Notes: generated from the sequence alone by a model not told the origin. A stretch of 64,000 bases of DNA from Buttiauxella massiliensis (GCF_902500225.1 NZ_LR722649.1:437586-501585), one strand, 5' to 3'. Positions 1-8,679 are shown, numbered from the stretch's first letter. Numbers and translations: made by a program.

Positions 1-713
1 TAGTGAGTCGGGCCGCCACCGGTGATGATGTACGGTGCGGTAAACTCCTGGAACGCCTGCGTGGTCTGCATGATGAAGTTGAAGAAGATGACCGGCGTAA
101 TCAAAGGCACGGTCACTTTCATGAACATCTGCCATTTAGACGCGCCGTCGATCATTGCGGCTTCATACTGTGATTGCGGAACGTTTTGCAGTGCTGCCAG
201 GAAGATGACCATCGCCGAGCCGAACTGCCAGACACGCAAAAGCGTAACGGACATCAGCGCCAGAGACGGCTCGCCCAGCCAGTTCACCGGGTCCAGACCA
301 AACACACCAATAAAGCTGTTCAGCAGGCCGTCGATAGCAAACAGTGCGCGCCACAAAACGGCGATGGCAACAGAGCTACCAAGAATTGACGGAATGTAAT
401 ATGCAGTACGGAAGAAACCGATGCCGCGCAGTTTAAAGTTCAGCACAAACGCGATGCCAAGTGCGAATGCGAGTTTTAACGGGATGGTTAAAAACACATA
501 CGCAAAAGTCACACCCATGGATTTCCAGAAGAGTGAATCTTCGGTCAACATGTAGCGATAGTTCTCAATACCGGTGAATACCGGCGGGTTCATCAAATCG
601 TACTCAGTAAAACTGAGGAAGAAAGATGAAACAAACGGGAAGGCAGTAAAGACTAACAACCCTATTATGTAGGGCGAAATCCATGCCAATCCCAGCATTT
701 TGTTTTCATTCAT
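1..713 (-). CDS. togM: Sugar ABC transporter permease, TogM-like (3' part outside window)
   Basis: The first 237 codons of an inner-membrane permease of the MalF/UgpA family are present; the 3' end runs off the left edge. The protein begins MNENKMLGLAWISPYIIG, has several hydrophobic segments, and carries the ABC-permease EAA loop at about residues 184-204 (EAAMIDGASK...VPLITP), which contacts the ATPase subunit. It closely resembles my recollection of TogM, a channel subunit of the oligogalacturonide importer TogMNAB. A KdgR-type palindrome upstream and pectin-pathway genes nearby (kdgF, kduI, kdgT) support that role. The rest of the operon would lie to the left. The family is certain; the exact substrate is inference. 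Confidence 0.8.
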   Translation of the reverse strand, partial: MNENKMLGLAWISPYIIGLLVFTAFPFVSSFFLSFTEYDLMNPPVFTGIENYRYMLTEDSLFWKSMGVTFAYVFLTIPLKLAFALGIAFVLNFKLRGIGFFRTAYYIPSILGSSVAIAVLWRALFAIDGLLNSFIGVFGLDPVNWLGEPSLALMSVTLLRVWQFGSAMVIFLAALQNVPQSQYEAAMIDGASKWQMFMKVTVPLITPVIFFNFIMQTTQAFQEFTAPYIITGGGPTH

Positions 714-1405
714 ACATACCTACCTGGTGGTCAATGGTTTAAAAATTGTTTTTGCAAAAATCGTTCTTGAAACTCATTGCCTCACCCGTGAAGCCAAACG
801 GATGGGTCGGAAAGAGGTGGGCGTGCCTGTCATATTCATTCCCTGATAATTAATTGATAAATAGAGATTAAAAATCCATGTCGTTTGTTCGTGTTCTGTA
901 TTTACATTCAGATTTCATAAACATGCGAACCATGGTTCCCGATTAGTAAAACAGCGTTTTAATTAATCCTATTACGATTTGTAACTGAGTCATTCAATTC
1001 ATGATGGAAATGTGATCAAAGTCGAAACACTGTTTCGATAATGTGAAATGGACGAGGTTTTGCTCGGGATGAAAAAAGGAAGGGAGAAATTCTTAGTTTT
1101 TAAACTGCAATAGTTGGTGGTTGTTTTTCAGTTGATTCTTAGGAATAATGGCCATTCATTAAAGAGAGTTACGTTTCTTTACAGGGTTAAGGCTTTGTTA
1201 TCAGTGCGTTACCAGATGGTGATTTTGTTATTTAAAGTCAGTTTTTGATATCGACAGTGACATGCACAAGGAAAAGATATACAGCCTTTCTAATGGTTTA
1301 AAAACCCAACCTATTTCTCATTCTTTGGCGTAAGCGCTGCTTAATTTCCTGCTCCTGGAAGTTAGACGGGTATTTTTCTCAATAACTTAAAAAAACCGGC
1401 TAGTT
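714..1405. other. Long intergenic region between togM-like gene and fepE
   Basis: About 690 bases of AT-rich DNA without a convincing gene lie between two divergently transcribed genes. The recognisable content is the CRP half-site plus KdgR palindrome at 1011-1038. No JUMPstart/ops element, often found before O-antigen operons, could be seen upstream of fepE. Promoters for both flanking genes must lie here but could not be placed with confidence. Confidence 0.6.
1011..1038. promoter_or_regulatory. Composite CRP half-site and KdgR-type operator
   Basis: TGTGATC (1011-1017) is a strong CRP half-site. Six bases later a perfect 17-bp palindrome starts, TCGAAACACTGTTTCGA (1022-1038), matching the GAAAC...GTTTC core of KdgR sites in pectin and hexuronate genes. 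It probably controls the togM-like operon to the left. The same arrangement recurs before kduI. Confidence 0.65.
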
Positions 1406-2515
1406 ATGTCTTCTATAGAAATGAAAACCAATCAATTAGAGAACGCGTCTCCATACCCACTTATGGCTCCTCGCCACGAAGAGATCGACTTACTAGGTCT
1501 GATGTCTGCTCTTTACGCGGCAAAAAAACAGATAATTACCATTACGCTACTGTTTGCATTATGTGGACTGGCTGTCAGTTTTCTACTGCCGCAAAAATGG
1601 ACTAGTGAAGCGATTATCACCCCGCCTGAAACAAGAAATATGATTGGGCTGCGCCGTGCGCTGGTGGATATGACGGTGCTTGGTGTGGATGCGAATGTTG
1701 ATGCGGGTAGTCTCTATAATATGTTTTTGAAGAAATTTGAATCGCAAGAGCTGCGCGAGCAATTTCTGGCAAAATCTCCTTATGTACAGACTTTGGTGAA
1801 AAATGCGGATGTAGATAAGAGTGCGCTATATCGCGCAATATCCAACGTTTCGGAAAACTTCAAAGCAGTAAACAATATCGATCCTAAAAAAACCGACAAT
1901 GCTCCTTATTCTTCCTGGACGCTAAGTTTTACCGCACCAGATGCGGAAACAGCTCAACAGGTGTTGAAAAGCTATGTTGAGTTTGTTGCTGATGAAGTGA
2001 ACAAAGACGTTATCTCCAATGTAAAAAATGCTCTTGAGCTCAAAGTGGCATTTGAAAAAAACAAACTGGCTCTTGACCGTATTGCGCTTGAGAATCAGCA
2101 CAATGTTAACCTGGAACGTCTGGGGTATTCACTGCAGGTAGCAAATGCTGCAGGCCTGAAAGACCCTGTATATAGTAATGGCCAGGCGGTAAAAGATGAC
2201 CCTGATTACTCTGTTGCGCTCGGTGCTAAAGGCCTTACGGAAAAATTGAAGATTGAGCAGTCGATCAAAGATGTGGCTCAATTGAATGCATCAATGCAAA
2301 ACCGTGATCATGTTCTTAGTGCTTTAGAATCAATTAATCTTGGCAATATCGACTTCAAGCCTTACCAATTCCAGATGCAGCCTTCGTTGCCACTGAAAAA
2401 AAATGGCCCAGGTAAAGCGCTGATTATCGTGTTGGCGTCACTAGTGGGTTTGATTGTCGCTTCAGGTGTGGTGTTGGTGCGTGGTGCATTCACATCTCGT
2501 ATGCATATCGATTGA
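1406..2515 (+). CDS. fepE: LPS O-antigen chain-length regulator FepE (Wzz family)
   Basis: A 369-residue polysaccharide co-polymerase that would set the modal length of very long O-antigen during Wzy-dependent polymerisation. The N-terminal transmembrane helix spans about residues 41-61, followed by FLLPQKWTSEAIITPPE. A large periplasmic domain includes KDPVYSNGQAVKDDPD. The second helix is near residues 337-357, preceded by the Pro-rich PSLPLKKNGPGKA motif. E. coli FepE is about 377 residues and very similar. E. coli fepE lies in the enterobactin (fep/ent) locus; here it is a lone gene between pectin-catabolism genes, with its own terminator. The ATG at 1406 gives the usual N terminus. Confidence 0.92.
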   Translation: MSSIEMKTNQLENASPYPLMAPRHEEIDLLGLMSALYAAKKQIITITLLFALCGLAVSFLLPQKWTSEAIITPPETRNMIGLRRALVDMTVLGVDANVDAGSLYNMFLKKFESQELREQFLAKSPYVQTLVKNADVDKSALYRAISNVSENFKAVNNIDPKKTDNAPYSSWTLSFTAPDAETAQQVLKSYVEFVADEVNKDVISNVKNALELKVAFEKNKLALDRIALENQHNVNLERLGYSLQVANAAGLKDPVYSNGQAVKDDPDYSVALGAKGLTEKLKIEQSIKDVAQLNASMQNRDHVLSALESINLGNIDFKPYQFQMQPSLPLKKNGPGKALIIVLASLVGLIVASGVVLVRGAFTSRMHID

Positions 2516-2542
2516 AGACATCTAAATTAGTTTTCTCACAAG

Positions 2543-2569
2543 CGGCGCCTTATCAGGCGCCGTTTTTTT
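2543..2569 (+). terminator. Intrinsic terminator after fepE
   Basis: CGGCGCCT (2543-2550), a four-base loop and AGGCGCCG (2555-2562) form an eight-pair stem followed by seven Ts. Confidence 0.9.
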
Positions 2570-2574
2570 GTACC

Positions 2575-2898
2575 CTACTTTAGGAAGTCTTCACGCACTG
2601 GGGTAAAGGTGTCTAGCAGAGTACCCGCCTTCAGGCATACGCAGCCATGCATCACATGCGGTTCTTTATATAACGTATCACCCGCTGTAACGCGGTGAGT
2701 TTCATCACCGATAGTGAATTCAAACTCGCCGGAAAGTACGTAGGTCAACTGCTCATGTGGATGGTTATGCATCGGGCCAATTGCGCCAGCTTCAAAGTTA
2801 ACCTGTACACCCATCATTTTACCGTCGTGCGCAAGAATACGACGACTTACGCCAGCACCTAAATCTTCCAGTTTGGTATCTTTAATAAAAGTGAACAT
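2575..2898 (-). CDS. kdgF: KdgF, cupin for unsaturated galacturonate metabolism
   Basis: A small 107-residue single-domain cupin. The metal-binding motif is at residues 44-50 (HNHPHEQ), with a second histidine near residue 84 (EPHVMHG), typical of KdgF. KdgF speeds conversion of 4,5-unsaturated galacturonate, released from oligogalacturonides, to 5-keto-4-deoxyuronate, the substrate of KduI encoded at 54381-55217. A near-perfect KdgR box lies 18-32 bases upstream of the ATG, so repression by KdgR with induction by pectin breakdown products is likely. The gene is monocistronic and converges on fepE. A generic cupin is the alternative, but the operator makes KdgF much more likely. Confidence 0.9.
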   Translation of the reverse strand: MFTFIKDTKLEDLGAGVSRRILAHDGKMMGVQVNFEAGAIGPMHNHPHEQLTYVLSGEFEFTIGDETHRVTAGDTLYKEPHVMHGCVCLKAGTLLDTFTPVREDFLK

Positions 2899-2913
2899 TC
2901 GCGATCCTTTTTA

Positions 2914-2932
2914 TGTGAAACATTGTTTCATT
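2914..2932. promoter_or_regulatory. KdgR operator of kdgF
   Basis: The inverted repeat TGAAACATTGTTTCA (2916-2930), flanked by A/T, is an excellent match to the KdgR consensus. It lies just upstream of the kdgF start, where a bound repressor would block the promoter. Confidence 0.85.
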
Positions 2933-3061
2933 TAATTAATCGTATCTTGAAAAGTCCTTTTACGGTAGTTCACAACAGCGTTTTGTAAGGCAGATCACGC
3001 TTTCCTGCCAGGTAATCTCTCTGATATAACCAAAGTAATAAAAGTTAACAGGTGAAAAGTC

Positions 3062-3757
3062 ATGAAAACAATTGGTTTGCTGGGCGGGATGAGTTGGGAG
3101 TCGACCATCCCTTATTATCGTTTAATTAATGAAGGCATTAAGGAACGATTAGGCGGCCTACATTCAGCGAAAATTGTTCTGCATAGTGTTGATTTTCATG
3201 AGATTGAAGCTTGCCAGTCAAAAGGCGAATGGGATCTAGCTGGCGATATGCTGGCACAGGCAGCGTTAGGGCTGCAGAAAGCCGGAGCGGAAGGTATTGT
3301 GTTGTGCACCAACACGATGCACAAAGTCGCGCACCATATTGAATCGCGCTGTGGGCTGCCGTTTTTGCATATCGCTGATGCAACTGGCCGTGCGATTACT
3401 GCGCAAAATGTGCAGCGTGTTGCGCTGCTTGGCACGCGTTACACCATGGAACAAGATTTCTATCGTGGCCGCCTGAGTGCTGAGTTTGGTATCGAAACTC
3501 TTATCCCGGAAGAGCCTCAACGTTTGCGTATCAACCAGATTATCTTCGAAGAGCTTTGCCTTGGGAAAATCACCGAAGAATCGAAACGCTACTATCAGCA
3601 AGTAATTGAAAAGCTACAAGGGCAGGGTGCACAAGGTGTGATTTTTGGCTGTACTGAAATTGGGTTGCTGTTAAACCAACAGGATTGCCCGCTCCCAGTC
3701 TTCGATACCGCTACGATTCACGCGGCCGACGCGGTGAATTTTATGCTGGCTGAGTAA
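3062..3757 (+). CDS. ygeA: Broad-specificity amino acid racemase YgeA
   Basis: A 231-residue member of the Asp/Glu racemase superfamily (PLP-independent), nearly the same length as E. coli YgeA. The two catalytic cysteines are visible at residue 82 (LCTNTMH) and residue 197 (GCTEI), one in each half of the pseudosymmetric fold. The N terminus [15 protein letters not shown] is characteristic. The family interconverts L- and D-amino acids by proton transfer between the two cysteines. In E. coli ygeA lies next to lysR; here an MFS gene separates them. Start ATG 3062 follows the ribosome site AACAGGTG. A terminator follows at 3816-3840. Confidence 0.93.
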   Translation: MKTIGLLGGMSWESTIPYYRLINEGIKERLGGLHSAKIVLHSVDFHEIEACQSKGEWDLAGDMLAQAALGLQKAGAEGIVLCTNTMHKVAHHIESRCGLPFLHIADATGRAITAQNVQRVALLGTRYTMEQDFYRGRLSAEFGIETLIPEEPQRLRINQIIFEELCLGKITEESKRYYQQVIEKLQGQGAQGVIFGCTEIGLLLNQQDCPLPVFDTATIHAADAVNFMLAE

Positions 3758-3815
3758 TATTTTTTTATTTCGTATTTCAAATGGTTAAACCATAAAAAAG
3801 AGTATCCTTAGCGTA

Positions 3816-3840
3816 CGTCGGGTCACCCCCGGCGTTTTTT
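3816..3840 (+). terminator. Intrinsic terminator after ygeA
   Basis: CGTCGGG (3816-3822) pairs with CCCGGCG (3828-3834) around a five-base loop, with one G-T wobble, followed by six Ts. Confidence 0.75.
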
Positions 3841-3964
3841 GTGTTATTAATTTGTTAAGCAGCGCACGTTTTTCCAAACAAGCTGCACCTCTGACATCCT
3901 CGTAATCTGGCGGTCGAACACAGTTCTCCCGCCTTTTGTTATTTCTGCAACCTGGAGTTATTCC

Positions 3965-5131
3965 ATGCCTATTTCCTTACTCGCGCTGGCGATGAGTGCA
4001 TTTGCCATCGGCACAACGGAGTTCGTTATTATGGGCCTGTTGCCCGATGTGGCAGGAGATCTGGCGATCTCTATTCCCACAGCCGGTTGGTTGATTAGTG
4101 GCTATGCGCTAGGTGTGGCGATTGGCGCACCTATCATGGCTTTGCTTACGGCACGATTGCCACGCAAACTCTCACTGGTACTACTGATGGTGATTTTTAT
4201 TGTCGGTAACATCCTGTGTGCCTTAGCGCTGAATTACCAATTCCTGATGCTGGCTCGCATAATTACCGCGCTGTGCCACGGTGCCTTCTTCGGAATTGGC
4301 GCGGTGGTAGCTGCAAGTCTGGTTGCCCCTAATCGTAAAGCATCAGCGGTGGCACTTATGTTCACCGGTCTGACGCTGGCCAATGTGTTGGGCGTGCCGA
4401 TTGGCACCTGGTTTGGGCAATTGTACGGTTGGCGTTCGACGTTTTGGGGAGTGGCGATTATCGGTGTGGTTGCCTTTATTGCGCTGATTGTCAGCCTGCC
4501 ATCGCAGAAAGAGGAAGCGCCGACCGACCTTAAACGTGAAGTCAGCGCACTGGCTAATGGCAAGCTTTGGCTTTCTTTGGCGATGACGGTGTTTTTTGCC
4601 GCAGCGATGTTCACCTTATTTAGCTACATTGCCCCAATGTTGTTACAGGTGACGGGAGTGACTCATCAAGGCGTAAGCTGGACACTGTTCTTGATTGGTG
4701 CCGGTTTAACGGTTGGCAATATCCTTGGTGGGCGTCTGGCAGATTGGAAAGTTTCCTTTAGTTTGATACTGAGTTTTAGCTTGATTGCTATCTTCTCTCT
4801 GCTGTTTCGCTGGACCAGCCACGGAATGTGGCTTGCGGAAATCACCTTATTCCTTTGGGCAATGGCGGCTTTTGCAACCGTCCCCGCGCTGCAAATCAAC
4901 GTTGTGCTGCACGGTAAAGATGCACCGAACCTGGTTTCGACGCTGAATATTGCGGCTTTTAATGTCGGCAATGCGCTCGGTGCATGGGTTGGCGGCACAG
5001 TTATTGCTCACGGTTTTGGTCTGACTGCCGTTCCGGTCGCGGCAGCAGGGCTTGCGGCTATCGGGCTTATCATTTGCCTGATTAACTTTAGCAGCGGAAC
5101 GGGTCACCATCAGCCGGTGACCGAGCAGTAA
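3965..5131 (+). CDS. MFS transporter of the AraJ/YdhP (DHA1) type
   Basis: A 388-residue inner-membrane protein with about 12 hydrophobic segments. The N terminus (LALAMSAFAIGTTEFVIMGL) and the segment HGAFFGIGAVVAASLV are hallmarks of AraJ/YdhP-like proton-driven exporters. The family exports sugars, nucleosides or drugs; the substrate cannot be told from sequence. I recall no such gene between ygeA and lysR in E. coli, so it appears to be an accessory insertion. Its stop codon lies one base from the lysR stop, tail to tail, with no terminator between. The start at 3965 follows the ribosome site CCTGGAGT. Confidence 0.85.
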   Translation: MPISLLALAMSAFAIGTTEFVIMGLLPDVAGDLAISIPTAGWLISGYALGVAIGAPIMALLTARLPRKLSLVLLMVIFIVGNILCALALNYQFLMLARIITALCHGAFFGIGAVVAASLVAPNRKASAVALMFTGLTLANVLGVPIGTWFGQLYGWRSTFWGVAIIGVVAFIALIVSLPSQKEEAPTDLKREVSALANGKLWLSLAMTVFFAAAMFTLFSYIAPMLLQVTGVTHQGVSWTLFLIGAGLTVGNILGGRLADWKVSFSLILSFSLIAIFSLLFRWTSHGMWLAEITLFLWAMAAFATVPALQINVVLHGKDAPNLVSTLNIAAFNVGNALGAWVGGTVIAHGFGLTAVPVAAAGLAAIGLIICLINFSSGTGHHQPVTEQ

Positions 5132-5132
5132 T

Positions 5133-6056
5133 TCAGGCATCGAGCAGCTGATTTAGCGGCTCGATGTAAATCTGCATACTATTTTGCAGGTGTTCGCTGA
5201 ACGCCGTGACTAGCGCAGAAGCAGGGCGGTGAAGTGGGCGAATCAGGCTCACCGTAAACGGCACCGCCACGCTAAATCGGCGGGCAACCACGCCACTTGA
5301 AGCATAATCCAGAGCGGTCAACGGATTGACCACCGATACACCCACACCCGCACGTACCATCGCGCAAACTGAGGCTGCACTGTGTGTTTCCATCACCATT
5401 CGTCGCTTAACGTCGTGCTCCTGAAATAGTGAATCCAACAACTGGCGATAGCTGTCTGTGCGTGAAAGGCTAATGTAGTTTTCCCCAGCGAAATCTTGCG
5501 GTGTGAGTACTTTTTTATCGGCGAGGTGATGCCCTGCGGGTAACACGCACACTTCATTGAGCGTCAGTAACGTCTGGCGCTCCGTTCCGGCAGGTGTTGT
5601 GGTGTTTTCGGTTAACCCTAAATCATGGCGCTGAGCTGATAGCCACTCCTCTAACAGCGGTGATTCCTGCGGCACAATATTCAGACTCAATTCCGGGTAG
5701 CGTGCCAGAAAAGGTTGAATCAACATTGGCAAGAATGATTGTGAAAACACCGGCAGACAGGCTATGGAGAGCTCGCCCTGGCGGAATTCACGTAAGCTCT
5801 CAGCGGCACTCAGAATTCTGTCCAACCCGTACCAGGAGCGCTGTACCTCTTCAAATAACCGTAAACCTTGCACTGTCGGGTGCAAACGCCCACGGCTACG
5901 TTCGAACAATTGCAGACCAATTAACTTCTCAAGTCTTGCCAGTTCGCGGCTAACGGTAGGCTGCGAAGTATGAAGCAACCCTGCGGCTTCGGTGAGGTTA
6001 CCGGCGGTCATTATCGCGTGAAAAATTTCAATATGGCGCAGAGTTATTGAGGGCAT
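5133..6056 (-). CDS. lysR: LysR, transcriptional activator of lysA
   Basis: The founding member of the LysR family: 307 residues with an N-terminal winged helix-turn-helix (TLRHIEIFHAIMTAGNLTEA, then SQPTVSRELARLE) and a C-terminal substrate-binding-like sensor domain. It is transcribed divergently from lysA, as in E. coli, where it activates lysA in response to diaminopimelate and represses itself. The C-terminal tail (after SEHLQ) differs from and is about four residues shorter than the E. coli tail as I remember it. This is exactly where the gene meets the convergent MFS gene. Confidence 0.96.
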   Translation of the reverse strand: MPSITLRHIEIFHAIMTAGNLTEAAGLLHTSQPTVSRELARLEKLIGLQLFERSRGRLHPTVQGLRLFEEVQRSWYGLDRILSAAESLREFRQGELSIACLPVFSQSFLPMLIQPFLARYPELSLNIVPQESPLLEEWLSAQRHDLGLTENTTTPAGTERQTLLTLNEVCVLPAGHHLADKKVLTPQDFAGENYISLSRTDSYRQLLDSLFQEHDVKRRMVMETHSAASVCAMVRAGVGVSVVNPLTALDYASSGVVARRFSVAVPFTVSLIRPLHRPASALVTAFSEHLQNSMQIYIEPLNQLLDA

Positions 6057-6168
6057 GATAGTCTCCTTTATCTATATCAGTTTTGCATAGACTCTTGCTA
6101 AAGAGATATTTTTTCTTCACTTCACTCTGTGGCGTAATACAAAAAACAAATTGTTGCCGGAGCCCACC
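6057..6168. promoter_or_regulatory. Divergent lysR-lysA control region
   Basis: This 112-base gap between the divergent starts must hold both promoters and the LysR binding site. AT-rich sequence with dyad-like segments lies around 6070-6112. No single operator could be assigned with confidence. The lysA ribosome site GGAG is at about 6159-6162. Confidence 0.6.
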
Positions 6169-7428
6169 ATGCCACGCCCACTGAATAACACCGACACTGC
6201 TTTGAATGCGCAAAACCTGCTGGCATTGCCAGCCGAATTTGGCTGCCCAATCTGGGTTTACGATGCTGAAATTATTCGCCAGCAGATTGCTCAACTGCGT
6301 CAGTTTGATGTGATTCGCTTCGCGCAAAAAGCGTGCTCCAATATTCATATTTTGCGTCTGATGTGCGAGCAGGGCGTGAAGGTGGATTCCGTTTCGCAGG
6401 GCGAAATTGAGCGTGCGCTGGCTGCAGGTTACAAGCCATTGGAAAATCACGACGATATCGTATTCACCGCCGATATGATTGACCAGCCGACGTTACAACT
6501 GGTCGCCGAACAACAGATTCCTGTGAACGCGGGTTCCGTGGATATGCTGCAACAGCTTGGCGAGGTTTCTCCAGGTCATCGCGTCTGGTTGCGTGTCAAC
6601 CCTGGCTTCGGCCATGGCCACAGCCAGAAAACCAATACCGGTGGCGAAAACAGCAAACACGGTATCTGGCACGCAGATTTACCGCAGGCACTGGAAATTA
6701 TTCAGCGCTACAAACTGCATTTGGTCGGCATCCATATGCATATTGGTTCTGGTGTGGATTACGGTCACCTTGAGCGTGTTTGTGGTGCGATGGTACAGCA
6801 GGTGATTGATTTTGGTCAGGATCTGGAAGCGATTTCCGCAGGTGGTGGCTTGTCTATTCCGTATCGTGAAGGTGAAGAGACTATCGACACCAATCACTAT
6901 TACGGACTGTGGAATGCTGCACGTGAAAAAATTGCTCAGCGTCTGGGGCACCCGGTGAAACTTGAAATTGAACCTGGCCGTTTCCTGGTAGCACAGTCAG
7001 GTGTGCTGGTGGCTCAGGTACGTTCGGTGAAAAACATGGGATCGCGCCACTTCGTGCTGATTGATGCCGGGTTTAACGATCTCATGCGCCCGTCGATGTA
7101 CGGCAGCTACCACCATATTTCTGCTTTAGCGGGTGACGGGCGTGAGCTGACTCAGCTCCCGTTAGTCGAAACTGTCGTCGCCGGGCCATTATGTGAATCG
7201 GGGGATGTATTTACCCAACAGGAAGGCGGAAAAGTAGAAACTCGCACGCTGCCGCCGGTACAGGTGGGAGATTATCTGGTGCTACACGATACCGGGGCGT
7301 ATGGCGCATCAATGTCGTCTAATTACAACAGCCGTCCATTGTTGCCTGAAGTGTTATTTGATAATGGCGCGGCGCGACTGATTCGCCGCCGCCAGACTAT
7401 TCAGGAATTGCTTGCGCTGGAAATGTAA
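6169..7428 (+). CDS. lysA: Diaminopimelate decarboxylase LysA
   Basis: The last enzyme of lysine synthesis: PLP-dependent decarboxylation of meso-diaminopimelate to L-lysine in the cytoplasm. It has 419 residues (E. coli 420). The PLP lysine is K54 in RFAQKACSNIH. The phosphate-binding loop is SAGGGLSIPY, and active-site residues lie in GPLCESGDVF and DTGAYGASMSSNYNSRP. An in-frame upstream TTG at 6151 would add six residues, but the ATG at 6169 matches the family and has a ribosome site. The 3' end overlaps the convergent LacI-family gene by 28 bases, and the last residues (LALEM) differ from the E. coli ending as I recall it. Confidence 0.97.
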   Translation: MPRPLNNTDTALNAQNLLALPAEFGCPIWVYDAEIIRQQIAQLRQFDVIRFAQKACSNIHILRLMCEQGVKVDSVSQGEIERALAAGYKPLENHDDIVFTADMIDQPTLQLVAEQQIPVNAGSVDMLQQLGEVSPGHRVWLRVNPGFGHGHSQKTNTGGENSKHGIWHADLPQALEIIQRYKLHLVGIHMHIGSGVDYGHLERVCGAMVQQVIDFGQDLEAISAGGGLSIPYREGEETIDTNHYYGLWNAAREKIAQRLGHPVKLEIEPGRFLVAQSGVLVAQVRSVKNMGSRHFVLIDAGFNDLMRPSMYGSYHHISALAGDGRELTQLPLVETVVAGPLCESGDVFTQQEGGKVETRTLPPVQVGDYLVLHDTGAYGASMSSNYNSRPLLPEVLFDNGAARLIRRRQTIQELLALEM

Positions 7429-8429
7429 TACGGGCCCGGGCCGACTGAATCACGTAATACCAGCTTGCCGACAAACGGTGGGATTGCTTCTAGCGACTCG
7501 CCGTTTGCCAGTTTTATGACTTGATCGATAGCCGTGGTTATCATGCTATCGATAGGCAAATAGACACTGGATAGCGCAGGTTCCAGCCATTGAGCGCTCG
7601 GTGCATCATCGAAACCAAACAACGAAATATCCTGTGGAATTCGCACGCCTGCCTGATGCAAAGCTTTCGAAGCACCTAATGCCATATCATCGTTGCAGGC
7701 AAACAGTGCGGTAAATGGTACGCGACTTTCAAGCAATTCCTGGCACAGTTTATGGCCGAGTTCCATGCTTGAATCACCATATTTGACCCGCTCTTCACTA
7801 AAGGCAATACCATGCTTTTGTAGCGCTTTTCGATAACCCATCAGGCGCGCCTGGCCAGTTGGTGTGGAAATTGGCACCGTAATGCATGCAATGTCGCGAT
7901 GCCCTTGCTGAACGAGGTATTCGGTCGCCTGAAATGCAGCATCTTGTTGCTCGAAGAACACGCAGCGATCGCGAGCCTGGCTTACATCACGGTTAATGAC
8001 GACCAGTGGCACTTTGATGCTATTGATGAGCGAAAGTAATGTACGTTCATTCATAAAGCGGGTGTACAGCACAATAGCGTCGCAATGCCTGTCCACCAGC
8101 ATTTGAACGGCTTCCAGCTCCTTTTGCGGCGTGTCGTGCCCATCAGTGACAATCAGCTGTTTACCCCAGACTTCAGTCTGGCGTGAGGCTTGCTGGAGCA
8201 GGCGTCCAAAGTAGAAGCCATCAAAAGTAGACACCACCAGACCAACGCTATTACTGCTGCGATTGGCAAGAGATCGTGCCAAAAAGTTAGGCCGGTAGCC
8301 CAACTCTTCCATGGCGTTAAATACCTGTTCACGGGTGCTCTCTTTGACTTGCCCAATCCCGTTGAGCACGCGTGATACCGTTGCTTTAGAAACGCCAGCG
8401 CGTAGCGCGACATCCAGCATTGTTACCAT
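7401..8429 (-). CDS. LacI-family regulator, AscG/BglR-like
   Basis: A 342-residue LacI/GalR-type repressor: helix-turn-helix at the N terminus (VTMLDVALRAGVSKATVSRVLN), hinge helix (PNFLARSLANRSSN) and a periplasmic-binding-protein-like sensor domain (GLVVSTFDGFYFGRLL...FACNDDMALGASKAL...SLFGFDDAP). The nearest relative I recognise is AscG, repressor of the E. coli arbutin/salicin/cellobiose genes, which fits its position divergent from a PTS EIIC and a glycosidase gene. Start ATG 8429 has a ribosome site (AGGA); a TTG lies immediately upstream. Its last nine codons overlap the end of lysA. No LacI-type operator with a central CG was seen nearby. Confidence 0.85.
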   Translation of the reverse strand: MVTMLDVALRAGVSKATVSRVLNGIGQVKESTREQVFNAMEELGYRPNFLARSLANRSSNSVGLVVSTFDGFYFGRLLQQASRQTEVWGKQLIVTDGHDTPQKELEAVQMLVDRHCDAIVLYTRFMNERTLLSLINSIKVPLVVINRDVSQARDRCVFFEQQDAAFQATEYLVQQGHRDIACITVPISTPTGQARLMGYRKALQKHGIAFSEERVKYGDSSMELGHKLCQELLESRVPFTALFACNDDMALGASKALHQAGVRIPQDISLFGFDDAPSAQWLEPALSSVYLPIDSMITTAIDQVIKLANGESLEAIPPFVGKLVLRDSVGPGPYYISSASNS

Positions 8430-8569
8430 CAATTCATTCCTGATTAAGACGCTTGCTGCGTGGTCGCATGATTTCGCTAGTTTAACATGCTGTGCTTTTG
8501 AAACATCGGGCTTGCGGGTTCGTTATGCCACGGATCACGCTTTTGAATGATTAAGGCTACTTACCTCTA

Positions 8570-8583
8570 TTTGGTATACCAAA
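8570..8583. promoter_or_regulatory. Palindromic operator 1 (UxuR/ExuR-type)
   Basis: The perfect 14-bp palindrome TTTGGTATACCAAA has the GGTATACC core bound by FadR-subfamily GntR regulators such as UxuR and ExuR. The UxuR-like regulator encoded at 11598-12371 is the likely ligand. Confidence 0.7.
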
Positions 8584-8601
8584 ATAAGTGAATTGGTTGG
8601 C

Positions 8602-8615
8602 ATTGGAATTCCAAT
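8602..8615. promoter_or_regulatory. Palindromic operator 2
   Basis: The perfect 14-bp palindrome ATTGGAATTCCAAT has the same TTGG/CCAA arms as operator 1 with a different centre. Its centre is 32 bp from that of operator 1, so both lie on the same DNA face. Confidence 0.55.
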
Positions 8616-8665
8616 ATAACAATGTGGGACATTTGTCACGGAAGTGTTACGCAGTTACTTCTATT

Positions 8666-8679
8666 TTTGGTATGCCAAA
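8666..8679. promoter_or_regulatory. Palindromic operator 3 (UxuR/ExuR-type)
   Basis: TTTGGTATGCCAAA is palindromic except at one central pair. Its centre is 64 bp from operator 2, twice the first spacing. A further GGTATACC core at 8726-8733 overlaps the ribosome site of the EIIC gene. Confidence 0.65.

Noticed and set aside
22..399. Plus-strand ORFs at the left end
   Set aside because: They are antisense to the togM-like gene, which has the clear permease motifs and an ATG at 713.
8621..8640. Possible CRP site (GTGGGACATTTGTCAC) before the EIIC gene
   Set aside because: The two half-sites are two bases too far apart for a CRP site, and the left half is degenerate.
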